Shown here in pieces: positions 32,924 through 40,996 of a stretch of 51,222 nt of DNA. This DNA is from Pediococcus damnosus. GTDB taxonomy: Bacteria > Bacillota > Bacilli > Lactobacillales > Lactobacillaceae. How positions within the stretch are numbered: the first letter of the stretch is position 1; each line of letters starts with the position of its first letter. The notes beneath the pieces were generated by a model. The model saw only the letters and a list, made by a program, of their open reading frames with translations, made no database searches and was not told the origin of the DNA. The DNA is taken from positions 1-51,222 of the forward strand of contig NZ_JQBD01000008.1 of the NCBI RefSeq assembly GCF_001437255.1. Reading direction: 5' to 3'. The position numbers were made by a program, and so were the translations under genes.

Positions 32924-34279
32924 TTAGGCCAAAAGATTTGTCACTTTTTTAAAATAATTCCTTATAGTTTCGCTATACTGATGCGCATGTTCATATTGCA
33001 ACGGGATTCCCAACGTACCCACTATTATGTCTCCATACTTCACCATTTCTTCAATAATTTGATTTTCCTCAACAGGAGCTAGAATGATCGCAATTTTTGC
33101 CTTTTCTAAACTTGTATACGCAATAATTTGATGGATGTCCGATCTTAAACGTTGACGCTGATCTAATTTACTCTCTTTATTTCTAGGGAAAAAATATGAT
33201 TTATACTTTGAATCTAAAATTATTTTCTCTCCACCAAATTCTGCAACAATATCCGGTTCAAGATATAGTGGCATCAATCTTGAAACTTTATTTCTAAATC
33301 CAGGCATAAGTGTTCTAGGAATTCTTCTATTATTTGTACTGTATACAGCAACTTGACCAATTAATCTTTGCGTATAACCTTCGAACAACTTTGAAAAATC
33401 AATTCGCCAAGCATATTTTTGTTTTTCTTGATTTAACATAAATGCATTAAGTGACGTTTTCAAATTTTTTATTTCATTTGCATCCTGCATCGAGACTCGA
33501 AAGGGTTCTATCATTTGCATAGTCAATCTAGTTGCTGCAGGTAATAATCTATCTAACTGTAAAAGTGTTGAATATAATTGCTGTTTAATATTATTAGGGG
33601 TCATTCGGCCTTCAATTATTAATTTAGCTTTTTTATATAATTGTAATGCACGCTGAAACTCATCATGTTCTTGCGTCATTAAATTAAGTCTTGTTGGAAA
33701 CTTCAACCTACGTCGTGGATCTACCGTTTGCTTTGCATATCTATTCCAATTAACGTTACCAACCGGCCGGTCTGCCAACAATTCCTGATTCATAAACTGA
33801 TTCCAATGTCCCTTTCTAATGACTAATAGAAAACATTTAATAACTTCTGCAGCCAACAAATATTGTGGAGTTGGGGTTCCGGCAGATCGAACTAACTCTA
33901 ACTGTTCTTTTCTCTCTGGTTCTAGTTTTATTTTTGTAAATTCTGCTAGACCTGCCATCCACTCAAACCAGTCCTTAGTCTTCCCACTATTTCCATAACG
34001 TGGTTTAACAATTAAATCTGTAACTGGTTTTCCCTTACCTTTACCCGGCATTCTTATTGGGATTGCACCCACAAAGTTATGACTAACAATATGTAAATCC
34101 CCATTTTGTGAATAGCCATTGATATTTAAAAACTCAAATGATTTACGATTTAGGCGAAGAAATGCTTCATTCGCTTCATTTAAGTATCTATGATCAGGAA
34201 TCATACTTTTTGGTAAATGATAGATTTTGTCTGTAAAAGTCTTTGTTTCAATTATAGCAATATGATTATCTTGTCCCAT
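32924..34279 (-). CDS. mcrC: McrC-like restriction endonuclease subunit
   Basis: 451 residues. The C-terminal third holds the PD-(D/E)xK nuclease site: LEPDIVAEFGG near residue 342 and IILDSKYK near 355-362, then DIHQIIAYT, the usual McrC end. The N-terminal part carries the McrB-contacting region. In the McrBC complex this subunit cuts DNA containing methylated or modified cytosine when stimulated by the McrB motor. GAGGAATTATTATG gives the start, and the gene lies 17 bp after mcrB. Confidence 0.85.
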   Translation of the reverse strand: MGQDNHIAIIETKTFTDKIYHLPKSMIPDHRYLNEANEAFLRLNRKSFEFLNINGYSQNGDLHIVSHNFVGAIPIRMPGKGKGKPVTDLIVKPRYGNSGKTKDWFEWMAGLAEFTKIKLEPERKEQLELVRSAGTPTPQYLLAAEVIKCFLLVIRKGHWNQFMNQELLADRPVGNVNWNRYAKQTVDPRRRLKFPTRLNLMTQEHDEFQRALQLYKKAKLIIEGRMTPNNIKQQLYSTLLQLDRLLPAATRLTMQMIEPFRVSMQDANEIKNLKTSLNAFMLNQEKQKYAWRIDFSKLFEGYTQRLIGQVAVYSTNNRRIPRTLMPGFRNKVSRLMPLYLEPDIVAEFGGEKIILDSKYKSYFFPRNKESKLDQRQRLRSDIHQIIAYTSLEKAKIAIILAPVEENQIIEEMVKYGDIIVGTLGIPLQYEHAHQYSETIRNYFKKVTNLLA

Positions 34280-34296
34280 AATAATTCCTCATTGAT

Positions 34297-35784
34297 CTAA
34301 ATAAAAAGTGTTTGATCTATTTCGGTAATAAAAAATTGGTTAAACGCATCAGACGCCTGCATCATTAACCCGTTTTCCAAATATTCACGAATCAGTGGCA
34401 ACAACTCATACATCAACCTTTCCTTCATTTCTTGCTCGGCATTATCCTTAGCTGTGATGAAATAAGCCTGTCCGGGTTCAAGCATAAGCTCATTGCTATT
34501 TGCATACATCTGGAAAATGTTATGTAGTCGAATAAATATCTCTTTATGAAATTTTTCATTAACTGATAATTCCTCTTTCTTAATTTCTCGAGGATTCATT
34601 GTAAACCAAGCAAAGCGTCGTCTTAAAGCAAAATCGATAACTGCTAATGAACGATCAGCTGTGTTCATTGTAGCAATAACTCGCATGTTTTTTGGCAGCT
34701 GCTGCAGCTTCACAGGAGCTTGTGGATCACCGATTTCAATTTCTGCACGTCGCTCATCAAAATGTGTTTCAAATAAATAAAATGCTTCTCCCAGTACGTT
34801 ACTCAAATTAGCTCGATTTATTTCATCAATAATTAACAAAACTGGGTCTTTAGAATCTTTTGCCTTTTTAATCGCTCGGAGGAAGGGGCCTTCATGATAC
34901 CTATAAGTTAGGTTCCCGTTTTCAGTCACAGGTTGATATCCACCAACAAAATCAGAATACGTTGTTTCAGCATGAAATTGCGTAAAAATAACATTCTGAT
35001 CTACATACTCTTTTCGAAGTGTCGCAGTTAGGTATGTTTTACCTGTTCCGGGAGCCCCTTGAACAACGACATACCTTCTGGTTTTCAAGAGATGTTTTAC
35101 AGTTGCTACTTCATCAACATCTTTCGCACTTTTCGACAGATTCAACTCCTGTTTGTACAGTTGTGCGCGTTTAGCTTCTCCGATATTGGGCCATTGCCTT
35201 AACTCTGCATACACAGCAATCATGGCTTTAAAAACTTTCCAAAAATCCTCATTTTCATCAGCTATACCGTCTTCATTAAAAGTTGGTCGTTTTGTGAAAG
35301 CAACAAATAAATCAACCGGATGTGAATCAATATTGTCCTCGTAATATTCGGCCTCTAAATCACTCAATTCTCTTTTTTTAGAATCATTTGAAAAATCTAA
35401 AGCGCTAAAACATTTTATATCCACTTTTTTATCTTTAGCGTAAATTCGAATGTTATGTTGAAGCTCTAAATATTTTCGCCTTGTACCTGGAAGCGTCGCA
35501 AGTTGATAATCATCTCCAAAACCTTCATTACCAATATCTAATGAAATGCGATAGTGATCCTTCCCTGGATTTACCTTAATTGATAACCCTGAATAGGGTC
35601 CACTTGGTTGCTGATCAGATCGAATAAAAGAAATAAAACCGTAAGTTCCTTTTTCGCTTGGCTGAAGATCTTTTTGAACCGCACCACGAGTAATAAATAA
35701 ATTTTCTCCTGTTCGATTTTTACCTCCAACTAACTGCAATAGGTGTTCCATTTTTTCGACTAAAATTGTTTTCTTTGCTGGCAT
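34297..35784 (-). CDS. mcrB: McrB-like AAA+ GTPase
   Basis: 495 residues. C-terminal AAA+ motor: Walker A GAPGTGKTY near residue 242, Walker B LLIIDEINRANLSNV near 316, the MNTADRS motif (GTP-specific, typical of McrB) and the sensor/arginine finger RRRFAW. The N-terminal 200 residues, with GLSIKVNPGKDHYRISLDIG, form a DNA-recognition domain different from the E. coli DUF3578 domain I can recall, so target specificity may differ. Cuts modified DNA with McrC. Divergent from the TetR gene at 35952. Confidence 0.88.
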   Translation of the reverse strand: MPAKKTILVEKMEHLLQLVGGKNRTGENLFITRGAVQKDLQPSEKGTYGFISFIRSDQQPSGPYSGLSIKVNPGKDHYRISLDIGNEGFGDDYQLATLPGTRRKYLELQHNIRIYAKDKKVDIKCFSALDFSNDSKKRELSDLEAEYYEDNIDSHPVDLFVAFTKRPTFNEDGIADENEDFWKVFKAMIAVYAELRQWPNIGEAKRAQLYKQELNLSKSAKDVDEVATVKHLLKTRRYVVVQGAPGTGKTYLTATLRKEYVDQNVIFTQFHAETTYSDFVGGYQPVTENGNLTYRYHEGPFLRAIKKAKDSKDPVLLIIDEINRANLSNVLGEAFYLFETHFDERRAEIEIGDPQAPVKLQQLPKNMRVIATMNTADRSLAVIDFALRRRFAWFTMNPREIKKEELSVNEKFHKEIFIRLHNIFQMYANSNELMLEPGQAYFITAKDNAEQEMKERLMYELLPLIREYLENGLMMQASDAFNQFFITEIDQTLFI

Positions 35785-35868
35785 AACATGCTCCTCCTAG
35801 AATAATTTTCAAAACTATTAACTTATATTTTTCAAGATATCTATTTTATGTATGAATAACTATACCAT

Positions 35869-35894
35869 AGCCTTGATAGTTAGCCTTGATAGTT
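35869..35894. repeat. Perfect 13-bp tandem repeat in the mcrB-tetR gap
   Basis: AGCCTTGATAGTT occurs twice without spacing between divergent mcrB and tetR. Its tail overlaps an inverted ACTAT/ATAGT theme nearby (TAACTATACC at 35858-35866). Could be an operator for either gene or a recent duplication. Confidence 0.55.
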
Positions 35895-35951
35895 CTAGCT
35901 TGCCTGAAAAAAGTTATGCGTTTAAAATAGGTAATACTATAGGTGGAAATT

Positions 35952-36485
35952 ATGAAGAAAACAGATGAACGAACTTTAAAAACCAAAGAAAAAATCGATG
36001 CAGCCATGATCAAACTCTGTCAAAACAAAGTTGATTTCGACACTTTAACTGCACCCAAATTAGCCACCACTGCTGGTATTTCTCGACAAACGTTTTATCG
36101 ATACTACCTATCACCCAAACAGGTCATTACGACGATGATCGATCAACATTTACAAGAATTTCTCAAAGAATTTCGCCCTCAAAACTTAACCGCTCGCAGC
36201 ATGACCTTACAATTAATGACCATTTGGCAGAAACGAACGATTGTGTTTGAACTTGTGGAATGGTCGAATACACGCCGCGAATTCATTCAACGTTTATCCG
36301 AATTCAATCAGCGTGTTGCTCATCAAAATAAAGTAAATTTAATTGATGAGAAATCCATTTGTAATGTCTATGCTGCTGCCACCTATATGTTTCTACGTGA
36401 CTACGTTTTAAACAAAAAGTGGACCAAGGAACAAGCTACTGATCTATTTCTTCATTTAACCAACAATCTCGACAAAATTTTTTAG
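35952..36485 (+). CDS. TetR family transcriptional regulator
   Basis: 177 residues from the ATG at 35952 (AGGTGG, 8 nt upstream); the earlier GTG overlaps the ribosome site. N-terminal TetR helix-turn-helix: KEKIDAAMIKLCQNK, then LATTAGISRQTFYRYYLSPKQ around residues 30-60; helical ligand domain after residue 65. It precedes the amidohydrolase by 88 bp and probably controls it. Ligand unknown. Confidence 0.85.
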   Translation: MKKTDERTLKTKEKIDAAMIKLCQNKVDFDTLTAPKLATTAGISRQTFYRYYLSPKQVITTMIDQHLQEFLKEFRPQNLTARSMTLQLMTIWQKRTIVFELVEWSNTRREFIQRLSEFNQRVAHQNKVNLIDEKSICNVYAAATYMFLRDYVLNKKWTKEQATDLFLHLTNNLDKIF

Positions 36486-36573
36486 TTATGCAACAAAACG
36501 GCAAAGTCGGTCCATATCTCTCGGGTAAATTCAGGTAAACTAAGCTTATCTTATAAATGAGGTGGAGATAATT

Positions 36574-37602
36574 ATGAAATTAATCACAGCTGAAGAACAC
36601 ATTAGCATGCCATATGCTAACAAAATTATTAATGACTATTTAAAAACACAACCAGCCGATCCTAAGGCAATGAAAGAATTTGGTCGCTCCTTTGCAGAAG
36701 GCCTAGTTGCCTATTCGGTTTCGCAAGACGAGATGCAAGATGTCGACGAAAAACGTCTCAAGTATATGGATGATAACGGAATTGACGTTCAGATCCTTTC
36801 TTATGGAGATGCCAGCACCAATCCTGACATGTTGCCATCTGATCAGTCGATTCCACTGACACAAAGAATTAACACCGACATTGCAGCTACAGTAAAGCGC
36901 CACCCTGATCGTTACCTGGGGCTCGCAACTTTACCAATTTCCGATCCAGAAGCAGCTGCACAAGAATTAAAACGCTCCGTTAACGAATTAGGTTTGAAAG
37001 GTGCCTTAATCTTAGGAACTGCTAAAGGTGGCCAATTCTTGGATGCACCAAAATTCTTACCAATCTTTGAAATGGCAGCTAAACTTGATGTGCCTTTGTA
37101 CATCCATCCTTCAATGCCTACTGAGACCATTCGCAAGAACTATTACAGCGGGATGAACCCCATCGGTTTTAACGCCATTATGTCAACTCCTGGGTGGGGC
37201 TGGCACATGGAAGCTGGCTTGCATGTTACCCGTTTGATCTTATCTGGTTTATTTGATAAGTTTCCTAACTTAAAACTGATTTCAGGTCACTGGGGTGAAT
37301 TCGTACCTTACTTCCTCGAACGTTTGGATGAAGCAACGACCCCTGTAGTTGGCAACCCGCTCAAGCATCCCGTTTCATACTATTACAAGAGGAATGTTTA
37401 CGTGACCCCAAGTGGTATGTACACTTGGCCACAAATGCAACTCGTTTTGACTGAAATGGGTGCTGATCATGTGGTATGGGCCCAGGATTATCCTTATATT
37501 AAAGGTAATGCGAAAGACTTCTTAGCTAACACAGATATTTCTGATGCTGACAAAGAAAAAATTGCCCATGGAAATATTGAAAAATTGTTGAAATTGAAGT
37601 GA
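36574..37602 (+). CDS. Amidohydrolase family 2 (ACMSD/resorcylate decarboxylase-like)
   Basis: 342 residues from the ATG at 36574 (GAGGTGGAG upstream). TIM-barrel metal-dependent enzyme of the ACMSD family: first metal motif in AEEHISM near residue 6, HP in PLYIHPSMP near 175, H in ISGHWGE near 230, and catalytic Asp in WAQDYPY near 305. Relatives are decarboxylases of 2,6-dihydroxybenzoate, ACMS or uracil-5-carboxylate. The usual HxH is modified (E-E-H), as in the decarboxylase subgroup. Terminator follows. Substrate is likely a phenolic or aromatic acid. Confidence 0.82.
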   Translation: MKLITAEEHISMPYANKIINDYLKTQPADPKAMKEFGRSFAEGLVAYSVSQDEMQDVDEKRLKYMDDNGIDVQILSYGDASTNPDMLPSDQSIPLTQRINTDIAATVKRHPDRYLGLATLPISDPEAAAQELKRSVNELGLKGALILGTAKGGQFLDAPKFLPIFEMAAKLDVPLYIHPSMPTETIRKNYYSGMNPIGFNAIMSTPGWGWHMEAGLHVTRLILSGLFDKFPNLKLISGHWGEFVPYFLERLDEATTPVVGNPLKHPVSYYYKRNVYVTPSGMYTWPQMQLVLTEMGADHVVWAQDYPYIKGNAKDFLANTDISDADKEKIAHGNIEKLLKLK

Positions 37603-37617
37603 TTTCTATAACATCTT

Positions 37618-37659
37618 AAAAACCCGTTTAAGCCTATAAATTAGGTCTAAACGGGTTTT
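37618..37659. terminator. Bidirectional terminator
   Basis: AAAACCCGTTTA with TAAACGGGTTTT enclosing GCCT/AGGT; serves the amidohydrolase gene and the convergent methyltransferase gene. Confidence 0.85.
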
Positions 37660-37691
37660 GTGTGTAATTTTGGTTTTCAAAAACTCCATAG

Positions 37692-38423
37692 TTACTTTTT
37701 TGTTGCCGCAATAATCAACATCATTGGGCGTCGCATTTCATCTTTCATCCCTGGCAAATCCATCATATTTTTCGGTGGCATCGGCTCTTGCACATGATCA
37801 ATCGTAAAACCATTATTTATCAAACCTTCGATGTAGGTTGTCAACGTACGATGGTACTTCGTAACTGGCGTACCTAAAAAGTTAGCCGTCCGCTGACCTT
37901 CTTCAAAGTAATGATCAACTGGGAAATACTTAATTTTACCGTTCTCGTCATAGACCCAATCCTGCGTTCCATTGGCCGTAAATATCGGATGCTCAACAGA
38001 AAAAACAAACTTACCATTCGGTTTGAGATAACGTTGGACAGATTGCGCAATTTGCGTAAATGATTTTAAATAATGAAACGCAAGTGAACTCATCACCACA
38101 TCAAACGTGTTTTCTGGAAAATTAACTTTAGAAATATCAGCAAGTTGATAGGTGACATTGGTTGCAGTCGTTTTTTGTCGCGCTACTTGCAACATTTTTT
38201 CAGATAAATCAACGCCAGTAACGGCCTTGGCTCCGTGTTCGGCCGCATAAATACAATGCCAGCCATAGCCACAACCTAAATCTAACACCGTTTTGCCTTG
38301 AAAATCGGGCAGCAATTTCTGCAACGTTGGCCACTCACCAGCGCCCGCTAACCCGATCTTACTTCGATTCATCTCACTGTATTTTTTAAAGAAATCAGCA
38401 TCGTCATAAATATCAGGCATCAT
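37692..38423 (-). CDS. Class I SAM-dependent methyltransferase
   Basis: 243 residues. SAM motif VLDLGCGYGWH at 46-56, acidic motif II GVDLSEKML near 70, and ADISKVNFPENTFDVV near 93. Methyltransf_11/25 type, probably a small-molecule methylase. Two adjacent ATG codons follow GGAGG; the second (38420) has better spacing. Downstream of prolyl aminopeptidase by 16 bp and likely in its operon. Confidence 0.85.
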   Translation of the reverse strand: MMPDIYDDADFFKKYSEMNRSKIGLAGAGEWPTLQKLLPDFQGKTVLDLGCGYGWHCIYAAEHGAKAVTGVDLSEKMLQVARQKTTATNVTYQLADISKVNFPENTFDVVMSSLAFHYLKSFTQIAQSVQRYLKPNGKFVFSVEHPIFTANGTQDWVYDENGKIKYFPVDHYFEEGQRTANFLGTPVTKYHRTLTTYIEGLINNGFTIDHVQEPMPPKNMMDLPGMKDEMRRPMMLIIAATKK

Positions 38424-38438
38424 AAACCTCCAGTTAAA

Positions 38439-39317
38439 CTAGTCGTTTGCTGCTAACCAGTGATCAAGCACATCCACAAATTCATCGTGTTGGTCCAAAA
38501 GAGCTAGATGACGACTATTGGCAAACAAGTGCCACTTAGCACCAGGAATGTGGTCATAAACTGATTTAGCAATCAATGGGGTACATAAGTCGTCTGTTCC
38601 GTTTGTAACTAAAACAGGCACGTGAATCTTTTTGAGATCATCGGTCACTTCAAAGTCACTGATTGTTCCGTTTTCGGTAAATTCGTTAGGTCCCTCAGCA
38701 ATTAAACTCGCCCGTTTACCATTTGTTTCTCGGCGTAAAGGCTCTGGCGAGTTTTCATCAGGATCATCCCAACAGTATCGTTCCATGTAGCGATCATTGG
38801 CAGCTAAGTATTTAGGACCTGTAAAATTACCAGTTCGTTCTGCTTCCGCAATTGCCGAGCGATCTTCATAGCTTAAATAGGAAATTAAACGATGCTGTTC
38901 TTTAGTCCACAACTTGATAGAAGCTGGCGAACCATCAATCATCACACTTTTGATTCCTTTTTGATCGTACTTAGTTAAATAAAGCATTTCCAGCATGCCG
39001 CCCCATGATTGGCCCAACATATGAATTTCATCCAAATGGAGGTACTTACGGAGAGCGACTAATTCTTCTGCCCAAGTCTCTTTGACATAGACGCTTTCAT
39101 CTTCAGGAAGGGATGATTTCCCACAGCCAACTTGGTCATACATAATCAGTTGACGGCCAGTTTTTGCATAGTCATCTAATAATTCGAAGTAATTGTGGGA
39201 AGAACCAGGACCTCCATGAATTAACAACAATGGTGCTTTGTCCTTACTTGGTTCCCCAACAATTCGGTAATAAGTTTTATAACCATGAAATGGCATGTAT
39301 CCTTCTTTAATTTTCAT
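38439..39317 (-). CDS. pepI: Prolyl aminopeptidase (proline iminopeptidase)
   Basis: 292 residues, peptidase family S33, alpha/beta hydrolase fold with a helical cap, releasing N-terminal proline from peptides. HGGPG oxyanion loop at 34-38, nucleophile Ser104 in GQSWGG, Asp in TNGTDDLCTP near 245, His in SRHLALLDQ near 272. Typical lactobacillar PepI/PepIP length. GGGAG before ATG. Works with the peptide uptake seen elsewhere (OppA at 45910) in amino acid nutrition; inferred. Confidence 0.9.
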   Translation of the reverse strand: MKIKEGYMPFHGYKTYYRIVGEPSKDKAPLLLIHGGPGSSHNYFELLDDYAKTGRQLIMYDQVGCGKSSLPEDESVYVKETWAEELVALRKYLHLDEIHMLGQSWGGMLEMLYLTKYDQKGIKSVMIDGSPASIKLWTKEQHRLISYLSYEDRSAIAEAERTGNFTGPKYLAANDRYMERYCWDDPDENSPEPLRRETNGKRASLIAEGPNEFTENGTISDFEVTDDLKKIHVPVLVTNGTDDLCTPLIAKSVYDHIPGAKWHLFANSRHLALLDQHDEFVDVLDHWLAAND

Positions 39318-39402
39318 ATATTCAGTCTCCCTTTTATGTAAGCTACTATTACTAAACCCAATTGTACTCCTGAATGTGATTACTGCCTTTATAATTTGAA
39401 AT

Positions 39403-39433
39403 AAAAAACCACACTAGCTGATAATCTAATGTG
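39403..39433 (-). terminator. Terminator after higBA
   Basis: CACATTAG/CTAGTGTG stem (G-U pair) followed on the minus strand by six T. Confidence 0.7.
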
Positions 39434-39490
39434 ATCTTCCTACGTTTTATTTTTTAAACACTCATTTTACACTCGCCTACATCAGGCTAA

Positions 39491-39823
39491 CTAAACTGTG
39501 ACCCAGTCATAACGCTTAAGAAATTTATCCGATTTGTTTTTCATGTCTTGTACCGGCGTTTCTTTAGCTAAGCGCAATTTGAAATTCGAATCTAAATTGA
39601 GCAGTAAAATACTTGATATTCCCATTACTGCTTCAATACGAAGTGCCAAGGTTTCATTAATGAACCGCTTTTTTTGTAATATTTCGGAGATATGTTTTTG
39701 ACTAACCCCGAGTCTGTCAGCCAAATCCGTTTGCGTAATTTTATAATAATTCATGGTTTCTCGAATAAGATCAGCAGCTGAGGTTGTATGATATTTCTTA
39801 ATTTCATTTTCACGATGTAGCAT
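39491..39823 (-). CDS. higA: HigA-type antitoxin
   Basis: 110 residues. XRE helix-turn-helix in residues 30-75 (TQTDLADRLGVSQKHISEILQKKRFINETLALRIEAVMGI) with the HigA-style conserved R-x-ETMNYYKITQ leader. It binds and neutralises HigB and represses the operon through the dyad at the promoter. Follows the toxin by 14 bp, the reversed order diagnostic of higBA. Confidence 0.85.
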   Translation of the reverse strand: MLHRENEIKKYHTTSAADLIRETMNYYKITQTDLADRLGVSQKHISEILQKKRFINETLALRIEAVMGISSILLLNLDSNFKLRLAKETPVQDMKNKSDKFLKRYDWVTV

Positions 39824-39837
39824 TCAAATCAACTCCT

Positions 39838-40182
39838 CTAATGATAGTCAATAATCGCTAAGATTTGGACGGTGACTATTTCTGATCGTACGACCGATAA
39901 TTCATCATCTTTATCATAACCTTCAAAAATAATACGGTAATTTCTACTCACGTCTACTGCAAATTTGCCTTCTAATTTATTATGCAATCGATGGCAACGC
40001 GGTGGTGGATCAGATGGAATCTGTACTAACGTTGGCACACTATCGAATTCATCCAATCGAGACTGAATCTTTGTGGCACAATCTTTGCCAAATGTTTTTC
40101 TCAGTAGCTTTTCGCTATTTAAAATCCTTGCAAGCTTCCTTGACTTTGCAAAATATTCCAATATGACCGTACTCCAATTCAT
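39838..40182 (-). CDS. higB: HigB-type ribosome-dependent mRNA interferase
   Basis: 114 residues, RelE superfamily. The ending PPPRCHRLHNKLEGKFAVDVSRNYRIIFEGYD is typical of HigB/YoeB: basic and aromatic residues at the active site, then a final YRIIFE strand. Cuts mRNA in translating ribosomes when HigA is lost. The ATG is only 5 nt after the -10, so its main transcript would be leaderless; a TTG seven codons in (after GGAG) is an alternative start. Confidence 0.85.
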   Translation of the reverse strand: MNWSTVILEYFAKSRKLARILNSEKLLRKTFGKDCATKIQSRLDEFDSVPTLVQIPSDPPPRCHRLHNKLEGKFAVDVSRNYRIIFEGYDKDDELSVVRSEIVTVQILAIIDYH

Positions 40183-40187
40183 TTGTT

Positions 40188-40206
40188 ATTATACCATATC
40201 GGTATA
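40188..40206 (-). promoter_or_regulatory. higBA promoter and operator
   Basis: Dyad TATACC-N5-GGTATA (40190-40206) overlaps the -10 TATAAT (40193-40188). The ATG lies at 40182, five bases beyond the -10. No clear -35. Confidence 0.65.
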
Positions 40207-40314
40207 GATACTGCTGACTTTTTAACTTACCCAAAAATCATTAATATACCTGATTTTCCATTAATTTGATTAGCACTTCTGAACGTAATCAAACCTCTAT
40301 AAATATTAAATACC

Positions 40315-40350
40315 AAAAAAATTCACGTTGTCATTAATTCACGTGAAATA
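40315..40350 (-). terminator. Terminator after the P-loop kinase-like gene
   Basis: TTCACGT/ACGTGAA stem with A and T runs on both sides. Confidence 0.65.
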
Positions 40351-40354
40351 TTTT

Positions 40355-40810
40355 TTACTTTTTCAAAACAACTACCTTATCTATGTATGGCTTTAACAAT
40401 ACGACAATTTCTGCTCGTTCTTTATTTCGAAAACTCTGCTCCCACTTTAAAAATATTTTCAAATGATTATATTGACTAGGCCCTTTGACGAATTGATTTT
40501 TAAAGTATCGTTTCAATAAGTAATACATATTTCGGAAATGAGAAACATCTTTAAAATAAATGACGTCAGCATCAGCAAACGACTCGCGCCCATATCGATA
40601 CTGAACACCTTCAATAATCCAGTCTTTGCGGTTCAAAACCTGATTTAATAGTGCCGTCCGTTCCTCTGGAGTCCGGTGAATATCTCCGTGAGAGCTTCTG
40701 GACCAGTTTAAGTCATCTAACGAAATAACCGGAATATGGTATTTTAAACTCAGTTGACTTGCCAGTAACGTTTTACCACTACCAACGGGACCAATAATTC
40801 TAATTTTCAT
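40355..40810 (-). CDS. P-loop NTPase, shikimate/adenylate-kinase like (FlaR/topology modulation type)
   Basis: 151 residues from the ATG at 40810 (GGAGG, 10 nt upstream). Walker A at the very start: IIGPVGSGKTLLASQL. LDDLNWSR then RTPEERTALL, and DWIIEGVQYRYGRESFADADVIYF, the usual DNA topology modulation protein layout; C-terminal lid RYFKNQF. Substrate unknown; many are misannotated topology proteins and are probably small-molecule kinases. No partner gene. Confidence 0.75.
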   Translation of the reverse strand: MKIRIIGPVGSGKTLLASQLSLKYHIPVISLDDLNWSRSSHGDIHRTPEERTALLNQVLNRKDWIIEGVQYRYGRESFADADVIYFKDVSHFRNMYYLLKRYFKNQFVKGPSQYNHLKIFLKWEQSFRNKERAEIVVLLKPYIDKVVVLKK

Positions 40811-40948
40811 GCAAAAGCTTCCTCCAGCATCCATATTTTCGCAATCCTTACAGAATTGTCGTTTACGAAGCCAATACTTTCCCAAATATACTAACTAATG
40901 TTGCTCAAAAATGCGAGAAGAGGCTATAAACAAAACCTTTTTAATCGA

Positions 40949-40990
40949 AACGAGGTACCAGTAGACTAATCCACTCGTACCTCGTTTTTT
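40949..40990 (+). terminator. Strong hairpin between the kinase-like gene and the large unknown
   Basis: AACGAGGTAC/GTACCTCGTT with a T6 on the plus strand and a weaker T run on the minus strand. No plus-strand gene reads into it; it may guard against antisense transcription into 40997. Confidence 0.6.
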
Positions 40991-40996
40991 GATTTT

